Below are positions 1-12,664 of a stretch of DNA of 64,000 nt, one piece after another (position 1 is the stretch's first letter; each line of letters starts with the position of its first letter). The translations under genes were made by a program, and so were the position numbers. Under the pieces are notes generated by a model. That model was not told the DNA's origin, searched no databases, and was given only the letters and a program-made list of their open reading frames with translations. Origin of the DNA: Cryptomeria japonica (taxonomy: Eukaryota > Streptophyta > Pinopsida > Cupressales > Cupressaceae); NCBI RefSeq assembly GCF_030272615.1, contig NC_081405.1, forward strand, positions 471,622,008 to 471,686,007, written 5' to 3'.

Positions 1-229
1 GATCCACTGGTTTTCTGGACTCGTTTGTTGTGGATTTATCTTTTAAAAGTGTGAATTTAGTTCAAAAACGTATACCCGCCTGGACTTAGAGTAGGTCCGA
101 AGTGTAGAAGGTTAAAACAAACCTTGTCATATGTTGTCCTAGAAGTTTCCTTCTCTTTAGTATCTCTTCTGCACAAAGTTATCATCTTATTATAAGGATG
201 TTGAAGTGAATCAGATTTTGAAGACAACA
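1..229. other. Unassigned flank, no gene seen
   Basis: Sequence left of the first LTR. It shares no stretch with the LTR or internal regions to its right, and I see no coding signal. The homology with the other two LTR copies begins abruptly at 230, so this is either host flank brought in by a deletion or an unrelated older repeat. Confidence 0.5.
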
Positions 230-2174
230 GATTATACGATATTTACTAGACATTTAAGTCTCTTCCATTTCTTCAAAACCGGATGCATGAGGTGGCGAAG
301 GTGGGGGTTAACGAGGGAAGAGGGAATGGGAAGGTGGGCCCCCATCCACCCTATACACCCTGGGCTAGCAAAAGCCGTAGGGAGTGGGGTCGATGGGGCC
401 CCACGTGCCCGCCTTACCTTCCACTAACCATTTGAACGCCCATTCCATTAAAGTTTGCAATGTCCTATACCAAATTTCGTACGGTGTAATGTTCATATAA
501 CTTTTGTAACGTCGAATTCATTCAAACAAACAAATAAAATGCAAATAAATATACATTTATTTATTTATAATTATTTATAATTATTTATAATATATGAAAA
601 TGGACTCATTAACTTTTCCAGGAGAATAAGAATAATAATACAGATAATAATAATAATAGCATAAATTTTATAAATCATTCATGAGTTAGTTTAATAGGGA
701 ATAATTTACATAGTGAATACAAATGAAATCATCTCATAAGATTGATAAGAGGGGAGAGGTAAAGCTGATCACAAAGGGAAGAGATGAGGTTTTAAGATTT
801 AATCCAAATCCATATTCAGAGAGGAGAAGGGATTTATTAAAGGAGAAATAATAAAAGAAAAATAACTTCAATCCACAGGTGATCAAAATATAAACACAGA
901 CATATATGATTTCACAGAGATCCTATTCAACAATTTTGTCTTATGTTGAGAAAATAATTTTTTTGATGAGATTTCCAGGGAAATAGTATTCATAGAGAGG
1001 GGTTCTGAAATAAATAAATAACAGAAAAAAATAATAAAGAGAATAAGAATCTAATCATAGGGATAAATAACACAGAGAACTAAATTGTTCAACAATGTAT
1101 AAAACTAGAGATTTATACTACATCATTCTCCTCCTTTTTTTTTCAAAGAGATTTATACTTCATTCTGCACAGAGAGTAATGAATACAATGAGGTTTATAT
1201 TTTATTATCAGACATTTTCTGTTCATAGAGAAGTAAGATTGAATGTAAGAGATAGATTTATATTTAAATTCCCAATCCAGTAATGAATTTAAGAGAAGAA
1301 TAACAAGGGCAGATTCATACAGAGAAGATTTTAATCTCAGAAAGAAATTTAAATAAGGAGAATATGATTTCTTTTTGCACAGATAAAACAAAGAAATCCT
1401 TTTGGAAAAGCAAAAGCAAGATCTAATATCTAAATGATAAAGCTATCCTTTGCATGCAAAATATGAAAATGCTTTTATCCATATTTATCCCTAAATAAGA
1501 CGTAAAGATTTACAATCTAATCATTTTCATTTTATTGTTTTTAAAGGAAGATCTAGAAGCTATTTTTGTTTATAATACAAATTTCTCATATGCAAAATGA
1601 GAGATGACAAGAAGAGAACCTTGCTTATCGAAGCTTGATGTTGAATCCTCTAGCTATCTTTTTGATCCTTCCTCGCAACTTGAGAGAAATCTTTCAAACA
1701 ACAACTTAAAAATCCTGCAACGAAAAATGAGACTACCAAAGAAGAATCCTACTACTAAAAACTTGGAAAATTTTCTTCAAAACATAATCAACAACTCCCT
1801 TCCTTGAAACTTGCATACAATTTTATAAGAAAAATCCCTCCATTCCACTATCTAGAGAATTTAATTAAAAAAAGAGATTCTTTTCCAATATTGGACTCAT
1901 GCAAATTGATTAAAACTTAGTGGGGGAGTTACATGCAAGGTGGTGGAGATTCCTCTAGAAGCTTCCAAATCCTTCTACAACATGTACCATAATTGGGAGT
2001 GGGAAGAAATAAAATAAAAATAAAAGTAATGCCTTTGAATTATATTCTCCAAGTGTGTGTGTGTTTATTATTATTTTTACTTTTATAACATTTCTTCAAT
2101 CATTTTAAATAGCTTAACCAAAAATATAATAGAATTGCATGTAAATCAAAAAGTGATAAAGGAGGGTTGTGACA
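230..2174 (-). mobile_element. LTR1, truncated 3' LTR of gypsy element A
   Basis: This segment matches 7385-9322 and 14548-16490 almost throughout. Its right end is TTGTGACA, the complement of the TGTCACAA with which the minus-strand LTR starts, and it abuts the polypurine tract at 2175. The left 1.86 kb of the LTR, present in the other two copies (5526-7384 in LTR2), is missing: homology starts at the G of GATTATACG. The outer end of element A is therefore lost and no target-site duplication can be read there. Short ORFs such as the 67-residue plus-strand one at 1604-1807 are not supported as genes, because the third LTR copy carries a stop in the same frame. Confidence 0.9.
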
Positions 2175-2187
2175 TCCTCCCCCCCTT
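2175..2187 (-). other. Polypurine tract of element A
   Basis: On the minus strand this reads AAGGGGGGGAGGA and is followed directly by the LTR start TGTCACAACCC. It is the expected plus-strand primer site next to a 3' LTR and fixes the orientation of element A as right to left. Confidence 0.85.
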
Positions 2188-2274
2188 AATTTGTGCATCG
2201 TCCCGATGCACTTATTGAACGCATCCAAAAGAGTCTATAGTTTATGATTAAAACAAAAAAAGAAACAACTGTTG

Positions 2275-2925
2275 CATTTCCTTAGTATCCTCCCACATGG
2301 CATTCTTTTCATCATACTGATTCTATTGCACCTTGCATTGATCAACCTCTCTGTTGCGCAATTGGCACTAGCGCCTCTCCAAGATCTTGAATGGCTCTAT
2401 CATTATTCCTCCTATTTCCTGGACCTATAAAGCATCCCAATTCAAAATTTGTTTCTCATCGGGTACATACTTTTAAAGAAGTGATACATGGAAGACATCA
2501 TGGATTCGACTCAACTAGGGAGGTAAGGCCAATCGGTATGCAATTAGATTAATCCTTTCCAATATCTCAAAGGGTCCAACATTACGAGGTGCAAGCTTAT
2601 TCTTTTTCCCAAACCTTATGGAACTCTTGTGTGGCCTAACCCTTAGGAAGACTTTCTCTCCCACCTCAAACTCCCTTGGTGTCTTGTTTTTGTCTGCATA
2701 ACTTTTCTGCCTATCTGAGGCTTCCTTCAATCTTTGCCTAATTTCCTTAGTTTTCCTTTCCATCTCCTTCAACATATCTGGTCCAACTATTATTCTATCT
2801 TCAAGACTATCCCAACTCAAAGGTGTTCGACATGGCCTACCATACAATGCTTTGAAAGGTGTCATTCCCAAAGATGTTTGATATGCATTATTGTAAGCAA
2901 ATTCTACCAGAGGTACGTACTCTTC
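2275..2925 (-). pseudogene. Element A integrase C-terminus plus chromodomain
   Basis: This continues the same frame as the RNase H/integrase segment after a TAG at 2926-2928, where the context (…QKK*EEY…) suggests a former Trp. Motifs such as GMTPFKALYGRPCRTPLSW and HDVFHVSLLKKY are typical of the integrase C-terminal domain of Ty3/gypsy elements. A further TAG at 2515-2517 corresponds to a Gln codon in element B. Below it the frame still encodes a chromodomain-like tail (KVQ-stop-NQYDEKNAMWED, about 2295-2350), which places the element among chromoviruses, probably Tekay/Del-like. The tail itself carries stops. It is non-functional as it stands. Confidence 0.85.
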
Positions 2926-4317
2926 CTATTTCTTCTGTTGGTCTTCCATAATTTGATTTGTCCTTTCTGTTTGACCAGTTGTTTCAGGATGGTATGCAGT
3001 GCTAAAATTTAGTTGAGTTCCCAAAGTTGATTGAAGAGTTGTCCAAAATCTTGAAGTGAATCTAGCATCTCTATCTGATATGATTTTCTCTGGCATTCCA
3101 TGCAACCTAAATATTTCCTTACCAAAGCACCTAGCCAAGGTAGGTGCATCATCCGTCAAGTTCCCTGGTATAAAGTGTGCCACCTTTGTGAGTTTGTCAA
3201 TTACCACCATTATTGTATCATGCCTAGAAGGTGACGTGGGCAACCCTTGCACAAAATCCATGCTAATAACTTGCCACTTGTGTTGAGGTACATCATGTAA
3301 CTCTAACAATCCAGGTGGATGTCTATGTTCTGCCTTTACTCTTTGACACTCCAAACATTTAACCACATACTTGACTATGTCATTCTTCATCCCTTGCCAA
3401 AAGTATAACCTCTTTAAATCTACATAAAGTTTGTTAACTCCTGGGTGCCCTGAATAAGGGGCATTGTGAGCCTCCGACAAGAATACTTCCCTTAAGTTTC
3501 CTGAATTAGGAATATAGATTCTATTATTGAATCTGAGCAACCCATCTTCATCTAATGTATACCCTTCCATCTTGGGAACGGTTGGATCATGTTCTAATGT
3601 CAATTTGACTTTCTCATACCATGGTTCGTGTCCCTGCTCATCCATCACCTGCCTTTTGAAAGAAGTTTTGAATGTTGCTATAGTCATTAAGTGTCTCCTC
3701 CTACTTAAAGCATCTGCCGCCCTATTTTCCTTCCCCTTAATATATTCAATTTCAAAATCATATTCACTTAGAAACTCTAACCACCTTCTTTGTCTAGCAT
3801 TTAAGTGGGGTTGGGTACAGATGTACTTTAGTCCTTGGTTATCTGATTTTAACTCAAAGGGCTTCCCTAATAAGAAGTGCCTCCATTTCTGTAGGGCATG
3901 CACAATCACTGCTAACTCTAAGTCATGGGGTGCATAATTAACCTCATGAGTCTTCAGCTTCCTGGATTCGTAAGCTACTACCCCTTCATCTTGGACAAGT
4001 ACTCCTCCTAAACCTTCAATAGAAGCATCAGTTACGACTGTGAAGCATCCATTCTGATCTGGTACTTTTAGAATGGGTGCTGAAGTTAGTTTTCCCTTCA
4101 AGATTTGGAATGCCTTATCACTTTGTTCTGTCCACACAAACCTTTTACGCTTCCTCTATAGTGAGGTGATAGGGTTTGCTATCTTAGAGAATCCTTCCAC
4201 AAACCTCCTATAGTAACCTGCTAGCCCCATAAAGCTTCTTACCTCTGAAACATTTTTAGGGATCGGCCATTCTACTATTGCCTTTATCTTATCCGGATCA
4301 ACTGCTATTCCTTCCTT
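2926..4317 (-). pseudogene. Element A RNase H and integrase
   Basis: The minus-strand frame, mostly open from 4137, encodes RNase H (VVTDASIEGLGGVLV, SDNQGLKYI, GKENRAADALSR) and then integrase. The integrase has its HHCC zinc-binding region (HPGVNKLY … CLECQRVK) and all three catalytic acidic positions visible: D in ISMDFVQG, D in IISDRDARF, E in GQTERTNQ. Upstream, a TAG near 4155 breaks the RT/RNase H linker, and a TAG at 2926 ends the integrase core. Catalytic residues are intact but the polyprotein is broken. Confidence 0.9.
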
Positions 4318-5202
4318 TCATATTATATGCCCAAGGTAGTGAATCTTTTCCTCGAAGAAGGCACATTTTGATAATTTCGCATATAACTTATGTTCTCTCA
4401 ACCTTTGCAAAATAATTTGTAGGTGTACTAAATATTCCTCCTCATTCCTAGAGTAAATCAATATCTCATCCAAAAATACCAAACCGAATTTATCCAAGTA
4501 GTCATGGAGTACACTTTTCATTAGATTCATAAATGCAACTGGGGCGTTGGTTACACTAAAAGGAACTACTGTGAATTCATAATGCCCATATCTAGTCCTA
4601 AAAGTTGTCTTCAGAATGTCTTCCTCCTTAATTCTGAGTTGATGGTACCCTGATCGAAGGTCTATCTTTGAGAAAAATGCTACTCCTTTCCTTTGGTCAA
4701 AAAGATCCTCTATTCGAGGTAAGGGATACCTATTCTTTATTGTGACCTTGTTCAACATCCTATAGTCGATGCATAGTCTTAAGGTTTCATCCTTTTTGTT
4801 AACGAATAAGATTGGTGCCCTCCATGGTGATACACTTCGCCTTATTAACCCCTTAGCTAAGAGTTCCTCTAATTGCATTTTGAGCTCTTGTAATTCAGTC
4901 GTGTTCATTCGGTAAGGTGCCCTTGATACTGGTTCAGCTCTCGGTAGTACTTCAATAGAAAATTCAAACTTCCCTTTAGGGTGTAAGTCGGGTAATTCTT
5001 CTGGAAAAACATCCTTGAATTCTTTTAAGAAAGGGGTATTTTCAAAGGTTGGGGTATTTTCCTCTTTTCCTTCATCAATTTCAACCATATAGATTAGGTC
5101 TCCTCTTCTTCTTTCCTTCTTTAATTGCATGGCTGATATGGTTTCTATAATAATGGGATTAAACTTCCCTTCAATTTTGACCCTTTTCCCCTCATCATCC
5201 AA
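4318..5202 (-). pseudogene. Element A reverse transcriptase
   Basis: Ty3/gypsy reverse transcriptase on the minus strand. It has the [18 protein letters not shown] finger motif, [14 protein letters not shown] with the first catalytic Asp, and the palm motif. The usual FLDD is FLDE here (about 4460-4475): the second Asp of the active-site pair is changed to Glu, while copy B keeps FLDD. A TGA at 4318-4320 replaces a Ser codon of copy B (TCA to TGA, a transversion). It is in a different frame from the protease fragment, so a frameshift lies between them. The enzyme is very probably inactive. Confidence 0.92.
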
Positions 5203-5375
5203 ACTTTCAACAACTTGTTATAGCAATCGACATTAGCTTGATCGTTTGTTAACCAACTCATTCCAATAATTACATCATATAATCCTAGGGGTGACACATA
5301 GAGGTCTACCCTTGTTTCAAACTCAGTAAATTGTATCCTTGCCCTCGGCAAATACTTAGTTACTTCCCTAGCCAT
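5145..5375 (-). pseudogene. Element A protease C-terminal fragment
   Basis: A 76-codon minus-strand reading frame with the gypsy protease C-terminal motif (YDVIIGMSWL … ANVDCYNK). The upstream D-S/T-G catalytic motif and the whole gag gene are absent: only about 140 bases separate this frame from the primer-binding site. The same gap is present in copy B, so this is an inherited structure, not a local deletion. There is no credible start codon context for an independent protein. Confidence 0.8.
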
Positions 5376-5511
5376 TCTAGGGTTTTACCTGAAAGTTAAA
5401 TTATGTAGTTAGTTCTTAATTTAAGATTTTTAAAATTTAATTTCTACCATTGCAAAACATTCCCTTAGTTGTATAAATTCAAGTGAGCACAAGGCCTAGA
5501 TTTGAACCTTT

Positions 5512-5523
5512 GCTCTGATACCA
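5512..5523 (-). other. Primer-binding site of element A
   Basis: The minus strand reads TGGTATCAGAGC, the standard complement of the 3' end of plant initiator tRNA-Met. It lies two bases from the end of LTR2 (…CATTACA), which sets the left LTR boundary at 5526. Confidence 0.93.
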
Positions 5524-5525
5524 CA

Positions 5526-8500
5526 TGTAATGACCCACCATTATCAACCCAACAAAATTGACCATTCTTTTTTTTTTTTTTTTTGCTTAATTTAATCATT
5601 GTGTTTCATTCAATTGCATACTCTGGGCATCCATCCATTTGGATTAGGAATTCATCCATCCGGGATGAGCATCTAACCATACGGGTTAGGCATCGGTACA
5701 TACGGGACATAAGATTTCATCTATCCAATACGGGATAGGCATCTATCCAATCGGGATAGGAGGTGCTCTGGCCAAAGACTTAGACTCATTGGGACCATTC
5801 GGGTCCTAAGCCACTCACTAAGTACTACACTCTTCTAATAGAAGTGCACCGAGATCATCGTCCTTAGGAATAAATAAATAACATAATACAAGGTTGAATT
5901 CTGCCTCGGAATTTGGCTTAAAGCCTCGAGAAGTCAAGCGAATCCATACGGGATTCCTTCCGAGTATGCATTGAATTAATTTTTCCTTTTTATTAGACCT
6001 ATCTTTCAAATTAGGATTCTATTCAATCATTCTATACCAAGCCTAGACCCCACCCACGAATGCCTGAGTACGAGGGACAACTCCATCCCAATACTGCTTA
6101 CATACCCGCTTCGGCACAGGATCAAGGCGTAAAGTATGTAGTTCTATTTTCTAGTCTATGGTTTGATGTAAACTAATTAGTGGGTACGCAACCCTTTCTA
6201 GGGTCAATGTCCCAGAGAGTTTCTCTGCGGTTGCTACCTACGGTGGTAGCGCTTAAGAAAAGGCTCAAGATGGCCTATCGTTTGTGGGCTAAAACAACTA
6301 GATCCTAATTCTAATCATAAGCGTCACCCTTGACCAAATTGTCAATCGACAACAATTCTTCGAGATTAAATCAATTTCATAAGAGCATTTCACTCATCAT
6401 CCCTATAGGAGTTTACTATGGTTTAACTCAGCGGGTGAAAGATCATTTTAGAATATCTTATTAAATTATCGATCCAAGGGGGATTACCCGCCCCTTGGAT
6501 TTTAACTTCCAAGTGTCCCTTATTACTCCCCGACGATTTATAGGGACGATGCCATAGACGTCGTTGATGCAGCTTTATTAGACGTTAAGTGCAGTAGTTC
6601 AACACGACGACATTACCCATAAGCGTGACCCAGAGGCACTGTATATACCAAACGCTGCTAAGTTTTGGTTTTCCGACTTCCTTTATTTAGTTTTTTAACT
6701 AAAAAGCTATGAAAAACATTATGCTTGAAAAACAATTATGAATTGAACATGCATAATTAGACATTGCAAAGCTTAACTAATTGAAATAACTACTTGATGA
6801 ACTACGTGGAATAAAACCATAACTAAGTTATTAATATTCAAAATTGAAATATAACTTGCATAACAATGACAATCATGAAACTTGCATATTAATAATTAAA
6901 CGTGTAACTTACATGAAGATAAATAAAATGTAGCACGCTAATCAATAAACACTAATAAGGTAACAAATATTCACACAATACAAGTATAGTGAAATTTACG
7001 TGCAAGATTAAGCAATATTCATTCCTATTATGAGATTATTGAGAAATAGAGTCACTAGTTCGAAATAAGCACAATTAGTTTAGACTTTAAACAAATTTTG
7101 GATCAAATCATATAAATTAATTTTTATTTATTTTTGTATGAATCTAAGATGCCAACTAAATGTCCCAATAAATTCCAATTGGATTGAAAGATTCCAATTA
7201 TTATTTTTTATTAAAACCACAATTATAATTTTTTTTTACTAAAGATTTATTTGAAAGTATTAGTTAACAATGAATCAAAATTTACTTATAAGTTTATCCA
7301 AGTTTATCATTACTAAACTAAAATTTAAGTTAACGATTTCTATTTTGCAATTTAAATAAAAAGAAAATGAATAAACTACCCATCGATTATACGATATTTA
7401 CTAGACATTGAAGTCTCTTCCATTTCTTGAAAACCGTATGCATGAGGTGACGAAGGTGGGGGTTAACGAGGGAAGAGGGAATGCGAAGGTGGGCCCCCAT
7501 CCACCCCATACACCCTGCACTAGCAAAAGCCACAGGGAGCGGGGTCGGTGGGGCCCCACATGCCCGCCTTACCTTCCACTAACCATTTGAACGCCCATTC
7601 CATTAAAGTTTGCAACGTCCTATATGAAATTTCGTACGGTGTAATGTTCATATAACTTTTGTAACGTCGAATTCATTCAAACAAACAAATAAAATGCAAA
7701 TAAATATACATTTATTTATTTATAATTATTTATAATATATGAAAATGGACTCATTAACTTTTGCAGGAGAATAAGAATAATAATACAGATAATAATGATA
7801 ATAGCATAAATTTTATAAATCATTCATGAGTTAGTTTAATAGGGAATAATTTACACAGTGAATACAAATGAAATCATCTCATAAGATTGATCAGAGGGGA
7901 GAGTTAAAGCTGATCACAGAGGGGAGATATGAGGTTTTAAGATTTAATCCAAATCTATATTCATAGAGCAGAAGGGATTTATTAAAGGAGAAACAATAAA
8001 AGAAAATAACTTCAATCCACAAGTGATCAAACTATAAACACATAGAGATATGATTTCACACAGATCCTATTCAACAATTTTGTCTTATGTTGAGAAAATA
8101 AATTTTTTGATGAGATTTCCAGGGAAATAGTATTCATAGAGAGGGGTTCTGAAATAAATAAATAACAGAAAGAAAAAAATAATGAGAATAAGAATCTAAT
8201 CACAGGGATAAATAACATAGAGAAATAAATTGTTCAACAATGTATAAAACTAGAGATTTATACTACATTATTCTCCTCCTTTTTTTTTCAGAGAGATTTA
8301 TACTTCATTCTGCACAGAGAGTAAAGAATACAGTGAGGTTTATATTTTATTATCAGAAATTTTCTGTTCACAGAGAAGTAAGATTGAATGTAAGAGACAG
8401 ATTTATATTTAAATTCCCAATCCAGTAATGAATTTAAGAGAAGAATAACAAGGACGGATTCATATAGAGAAGATTTTAATCTCAGAAAGAAATTTAATTA

Positions 8501-9322
8501 AGGAGAATATGATTTCTTTTTGCACAGATAAAAGAAAGAAATCCTTTTGGAAAAGTAAAAGCAAGATCTGATATCTAAATGATAAAGCTATCCTTTGCAT
8601 GCAAAATATGAAAATGCTTTTATCCATATTTATCACTAAATAAGAAGTAAAGATATACAATCTAATAATTTTCATTTTATTGTTTTTAAAGGAAGATCTA
8701 GAAGCTATTTTTTTTTTATAATACAAATTTCTCATATGCAAAATGAGAGATGACAAGAAGAGAACCTGGCTTATCGAAGCTTGATGTTGCATCCTCTAGC
8801 TATCCTTTTTATCCTTCCTTGCAACTTGAGAGAAATCTTTCAAACAACAACTTAAAAATCCTGCAACGAAAAATGAGACTACCAAAGAAGAATCCTACTA
8901 CTAAAAACTTGGGAAATTTTCTTCAAAACATAATCAACAACTCCCTTCCTTGAAACTTGCATACAATTTTATAAGAAAAATCCCTCAATTCCACTATCTA
9001 GAGAATTTAATTAAAAAAAGAGATTCTTTTCCAATATTGGACTCATGCAAATTGATTAAAACTTAGTGGGGGAGTTAAATGCAAGGTGGTGGAGATTCCT
9101 CTAGAAGCTTCCAAATCCTCCTACAACATGTGCCATAATTGGGAGTGGGAAGAAATAAAATAAAAATAAAAGTAATGCCTTTGAATTATATTCTCTAAGT
9201 ATGTGTGTGTTTATTATTATTTTTATTCTTTTATAACATTTATTCAATCATTTTAAATAGCTTAACCAAAAATATAATAGAATTGCATTTAAATCAAAAA
9301 GTGATAAAGGAGGGTTGTGACA
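5526..9322 (-). mobile_element. LTR2, shared central LTR (3,797 bp)
   Basis: This is a full-length LTR bounded by TGTAATGACCC on the left and GGGTTGTGACA on the right. It is 5' LTR to element A (PBS at 5512) and 3' LTR to element B (PPT at 9323). It matches LTR3 (12667-16490) over its whole length and LTR1 over its right half. No gene is supported in it. A 63-residue minus-strand ORF (5818-6009) is present in both full LTRs but shows no family features. At 3.8 kb it is longer than the 3.35-kb internal region it flanks. Confidence 0.92.
5627..5760. repeat. 21-bp minisatellite inside LTR2
   Basis: Degenerate units of about 21 bases with the pattern GCATCTATCCAATCGGGATA, each containing a small ATCC…GGAT inverted motif. 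About six units are seen. The matching block in LTR3 has one more. Confidence 0.8.
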
Positions 9323-9335
9323 TCCTCCCCCCCTT
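9323..9335 (-). other. Polypurine tract of element B
   Basis: The same AAGGGGGGGAGGA tract on the minus strand as in element A, immediately before the TGTCACAACC start of LTR2. Confidence 0.85.
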
Positions 9336-9409
9336 AATTTGTGCATCGTCTCGATGCACTTATTGAACGCATCCAAAAGAGTCTATAGTTTATGATTAAA
9401 ACCAAAAAA

Positions 9410-9974
9410 AAAACAATTGCTGCATTTCCTTAGTATCCTCCCACGTGGCATTCTTTTCATCATACTGATTCTATTGCACCTTGCATTGATCAACCTCTCT
9501 ATTGTGCAATTGGCACTAGTGCCTCTCCAATTTTTTGAATGGCTCTATCATCATTCCTCCCATTTCCTGGACCTGTAAAGCATCCCAATTCAAAATGTGT
9601 TTCTCATCGAGTACATACTTTTTAAGAAGTGATACATGGAAGACATCATGGATTTGGCTCAACTGGGGAGGTATGGCCAACCGGTATGCAATTGGATTAA
9701 TCCTTTCCAATATCTCAAAGGGTCCAACATTACGAGGTGCAAGCTTAGTCTGTTTCCCAAATCTTATGGAACTCTTGTGTGGCCTAACTGTTAGGAAGAC
9801 TTTCTCTCCCACCTCAAACTCCCTTGGTGTCCTGTTTTTGTCTGCATAACTTTTCTGCCTATCTGAGGCTTCCTTCAATCTTTGCCTAATTTCCTTAGTT
9901 TTCCTTTCCATCTCCTTCAACATATCTGGTCCAACTATTATTCTATCTTCAAGACTATCCCAACTCAAAGGTGT
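9410..9974 (-). pseudogene. Element B integrase C-terminus plus chromodomain
   Basis: Minus-strand frame with the integrase C-terminal domain (LSWDSLEDRI … IHDVFHVSLLKKYV) followed by a linker and a chromodomain-like tail (NQYDEKNATWED near 9430-9465). It is cut off from the core by a TGA at 9975-9977, where copy A has CGA (Arg), a CpG transition. A second stop interrupts just before the chromodomain at 9516. The chromodomain supports a chromovirus assignment, inferred from motif pattern only. Confidence 0.85.
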
Positions 9975-9977
9975 TCA

Positions 9978-11411
9978 ACATGGCCTACCATACAATGCTT
10001 CGAAAGGTGTCATTCCCAAAGATGTTTGATATGCATTATTTTAAGCAAATTCTACCAGAGGTAGGTACTCTTCCCATTTCTTCTATTGGTCTTTCATAAT
10101 TTGATTTGTCCTTTCTGTTGACCAGTGGTTTCAGGATGGTATGCAGTGCTAAAATTTAGTTGAGTTTCCAGAGTTGATTGAAGAGTTGTCCAAAATATTG
10201 AAGTGAATCTAGCATCTCTATCTGATATGATTTTCTTTGGCATTCCATGCAACCTAAATATTTCCTTAACAAAGCGCCTAGCCAAGGTAGGTGCATCATC
10301 CGTCAGGTTCCCTGGTATAAAGTGTGCCACCTTAGTGAGTTTGTCAATTACCACCATTATTGTATCATGCCTAGAAGGTGACGTGGGCAACTTGCACAAA
10401 AACCATGCTAATAACTTGCCACTTGTGCTGAGGTACATCATGTAACTGTAACAATCTAGGTGGATGTCTATGTTCTTCCTTTACTCTTTGACACTCCAAA
10501 CATTTAGCCACATACTTGACTATGTCATTCTTCAGCCCTTGCCAAAAGAATAACTTCTTTAAATCTGCATAAAGTTTGTTAGCTCCTAGGTGCACTGAAT
10601 AAGGGGCATTGTGGGCCTCCGACAAGAATACTTCCCTTAAGTTTCCTGAATTAGGAATATAGATTCTATTATTGAATCTGAGCAACCCATCTTCGTCTAA
10701 TGTATACGCTTCAATCTTAGGATCGGTTGGATCGTGTTCTAATGTCAATTTGACTTGCTCATACCATGGTTCGTGACCCTGCTCATCCATCACTTGCCTT
10801 TTGAAAGAAGTTTTGAATGTTACTATAGTCATTAAGTGTCTCCTCCTACTTAAAGCATCTGCCACCCTATTTCCCTTCCCCTGAATATATTCAATTTCAA
10901 AATTATATTCACTTAGAAACTCTAACCACCTTCTTTGTCTAGCATTTAAGTGGGGTTGGGTACAGATGTACTTTAGTCCTTGGTTATCTGATTTTAACTC
11001 AAAGGGCTTCCCTAATAAGAAGTGCCTCCATTTCTGTAGGGCATTCACAATCACTGCTAACTCTAAGTCATGGGGTGCATAATTAACCTCATGAGTCTTC
11101 AGCTTCCTGGATTCGTAAGCTACTACCCCTTCATCTTGGACAAGTACTCCTCCTAAACCTTCAATAGAAGCATCAGTTACGACTGTGAAGTGTCCATTCG
11201 GATCTGGTACTTTTAGAATGGGTGTTGAAGTTAGTTTTCCCTTCAAGAATTGGAATACATTATCACTTTGTTCTGTCCACACAAACCTTTTACCATTCCT
11301 CTGTAGTGAGGTGATAGGGTTTGCTATCTTAGAGAATCCTTCCACAAACCTCCTATAGTAACCTGCTAGCCCCATAAAGCTTCTTACCTCTGAAACGTTT
11401 TTAGGGATCAG
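9978..11411 (-). pseudogene. Element B RNase H and integrase, frameshifted
   Basis: RNase H is intact in one frame from 11375 ([10 protein letters not shown] … VVTDASIEGLGGVLV … GNRVADALSR). The integrase follows with its zinc-binding region but carries two frameshifts relative to copy A: a 2-base loss near 10390 and a 1-base loss near 10119. The first catalytic Asp is also lost (ISMVFVQ against ISMDFVQ in A), although IISDRDARF is kept. A TGA at 11412-11414 (Trp in copy A) separates it from RT. It is clearly dead. Confidence 0.9.
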
Positions 11412-12344
11412 TCATTCTACTATTGCCTTTATCTTATCTAAATCAATTGCTATTCCTTCCTTTGATATTATATGCCCAAGGTAGTGAATCTTTTCCTCGA
11501 AGAAGGCACATTTTGACAATTTCCCATATAACTTATGTTCTCTCAAACTTTGCAAAAGAATTTGTAGGTGTACTAAATGTTCCTCCTCATTCCTAGAGTA
11601 AATCAATATGTCATCCAGAAATACCAAAACAAATTTATCCAAGTAGTCATGGAGTACACTATTCATTACATTCATAAATGCAGCTGAGGTGTTGGTTACA
11701 CCAAAAGGAACTACTGTGAATTCATAATGCCCATATCTAGTCTTGAAAGTTGTCTTCAGAATGTCTTCCTCCTTAATTCTGAGTTGATGGTACCCTGATC
11801 GGAGGTCTATCTTCGAGAAAAATGCTGCTCCTTTCGTTTGGTCAAAAAGATCCTCTATTCGAGGTAAGGAATACCTATTCTTTATTGTGACCATGTTAAA
11901 CATCCTATAGTCGATGCATAGTCTTAAGGTTCCATCCTTTTTCTTAACGAATAAGATTGGCGCCCCCCATGGTGATACACTTGGCCTTATTAATCCCTTA
12001 GCTAAGAGTTCCTCTAATTGCCTGAGCTCTTGTAATTCAGTTGTGTTCATTCAGTAAGGTGCCCTTGATACTGGTTCAGCTCCTGGTAGTACTTCGATAG
12101 AAAAGTCAAACTTCCTTTTAGGGGGTAAGCCGTGTAATTCTTCTGGAAAAACATCCTTGAATTCTTGTAAGAAAGGGGTATTTTCAAAGGTTGGGGTATT
12201 TTCCTCTTTTCCTTCATCAATTTCAACCATATAGATTAGGCCTCCTCTTCTTCTTTCCTTCTTTAATTGCATGGCTGATATGGTTTCTATACTAATGGGT
12301 TTAAACTTGCCTTCAATTTTGACCCTTTTCCCCTCATCATCCAA
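11412..12344 (-). pseudogene. Element B reverse transcriptase
   Basis: Ty3/gypsy RT with [14 protein letters not shown] and an intact FLDD catalytic motif (about 11610-11625), unlike copy A. The N-terminal segment (12344-12051) is in the same frame but is separated by a TGA at 12051-12053, where copy A has CGA: another CpG-type change. Apart from these stops the RT is well conserved. Confidence 0.92.
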
Positions 12345-12520
12345 ACATTTAACAACTTGTTATAGCAATCTACATTAGCTTGATGCTTTGTTAACCAACT
12401 CATTCCAATAATTACATCATATAATCCTAGGGGTGACACATAGAGGTCTACCCTTGTTTCAAACTCAAGAAATTATATCCTTGCCCCCGGCAAATACTTA
12501 GTTACTTCCCCAGCCATTCT
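12345..12520 (-). pseudogene. Element B protease C-terminal fragment
   Basis: It mirrors 5145-5375 of element A: LYVSPLGLYDVIIGMSWL and the residues after it are recognisable on the minus strand but interrupted. The catalytic D-S/T-G motif and gag are missing here too. Confidence 0.7.
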
Positions 12521-12652
12521 AGGGTTTTACCTGAAAGTTAAATTATGTAGTTAGTTCTTGATTTAAGATTTTAAAATTTAATTTCTACCATTGCAAAACA
12601 TTCCCTTAGTTGTATAAATGCAATTGAGGACAAGGCCTAGATTTGAACCTTT

Positions 12653-12664
12653 GCTCTGATACCA
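12653..12664 (-). other. Primer-binding site of element B
   Basis: TGGTATCAGAGC on the minus strand, two bases from the LTR3 boundary, identical in sequence and position to that of element A. Confidence 0.93.

Noticed and set aside
1604-1807. 67-residue ORF conserved at 8750-8953
   Set aside because: It lies antisense in the LTR. Conservation follows from LTR identity, and the third copy (about 15915) has an in-frame stop.
5627-5760. Short regularly spaced repeats resembling a CRISPR array
   Set aside because: Units are contiguous and degenerate, with no unique spacers, and lie inside a plant LTR. It is a minisatellite.
5818-6009. 63-residue ORF conserved at 12979-13170
   Set aside because: Both copies are in the LTR and differ by amino-acid-changing substitutions. 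No family features.
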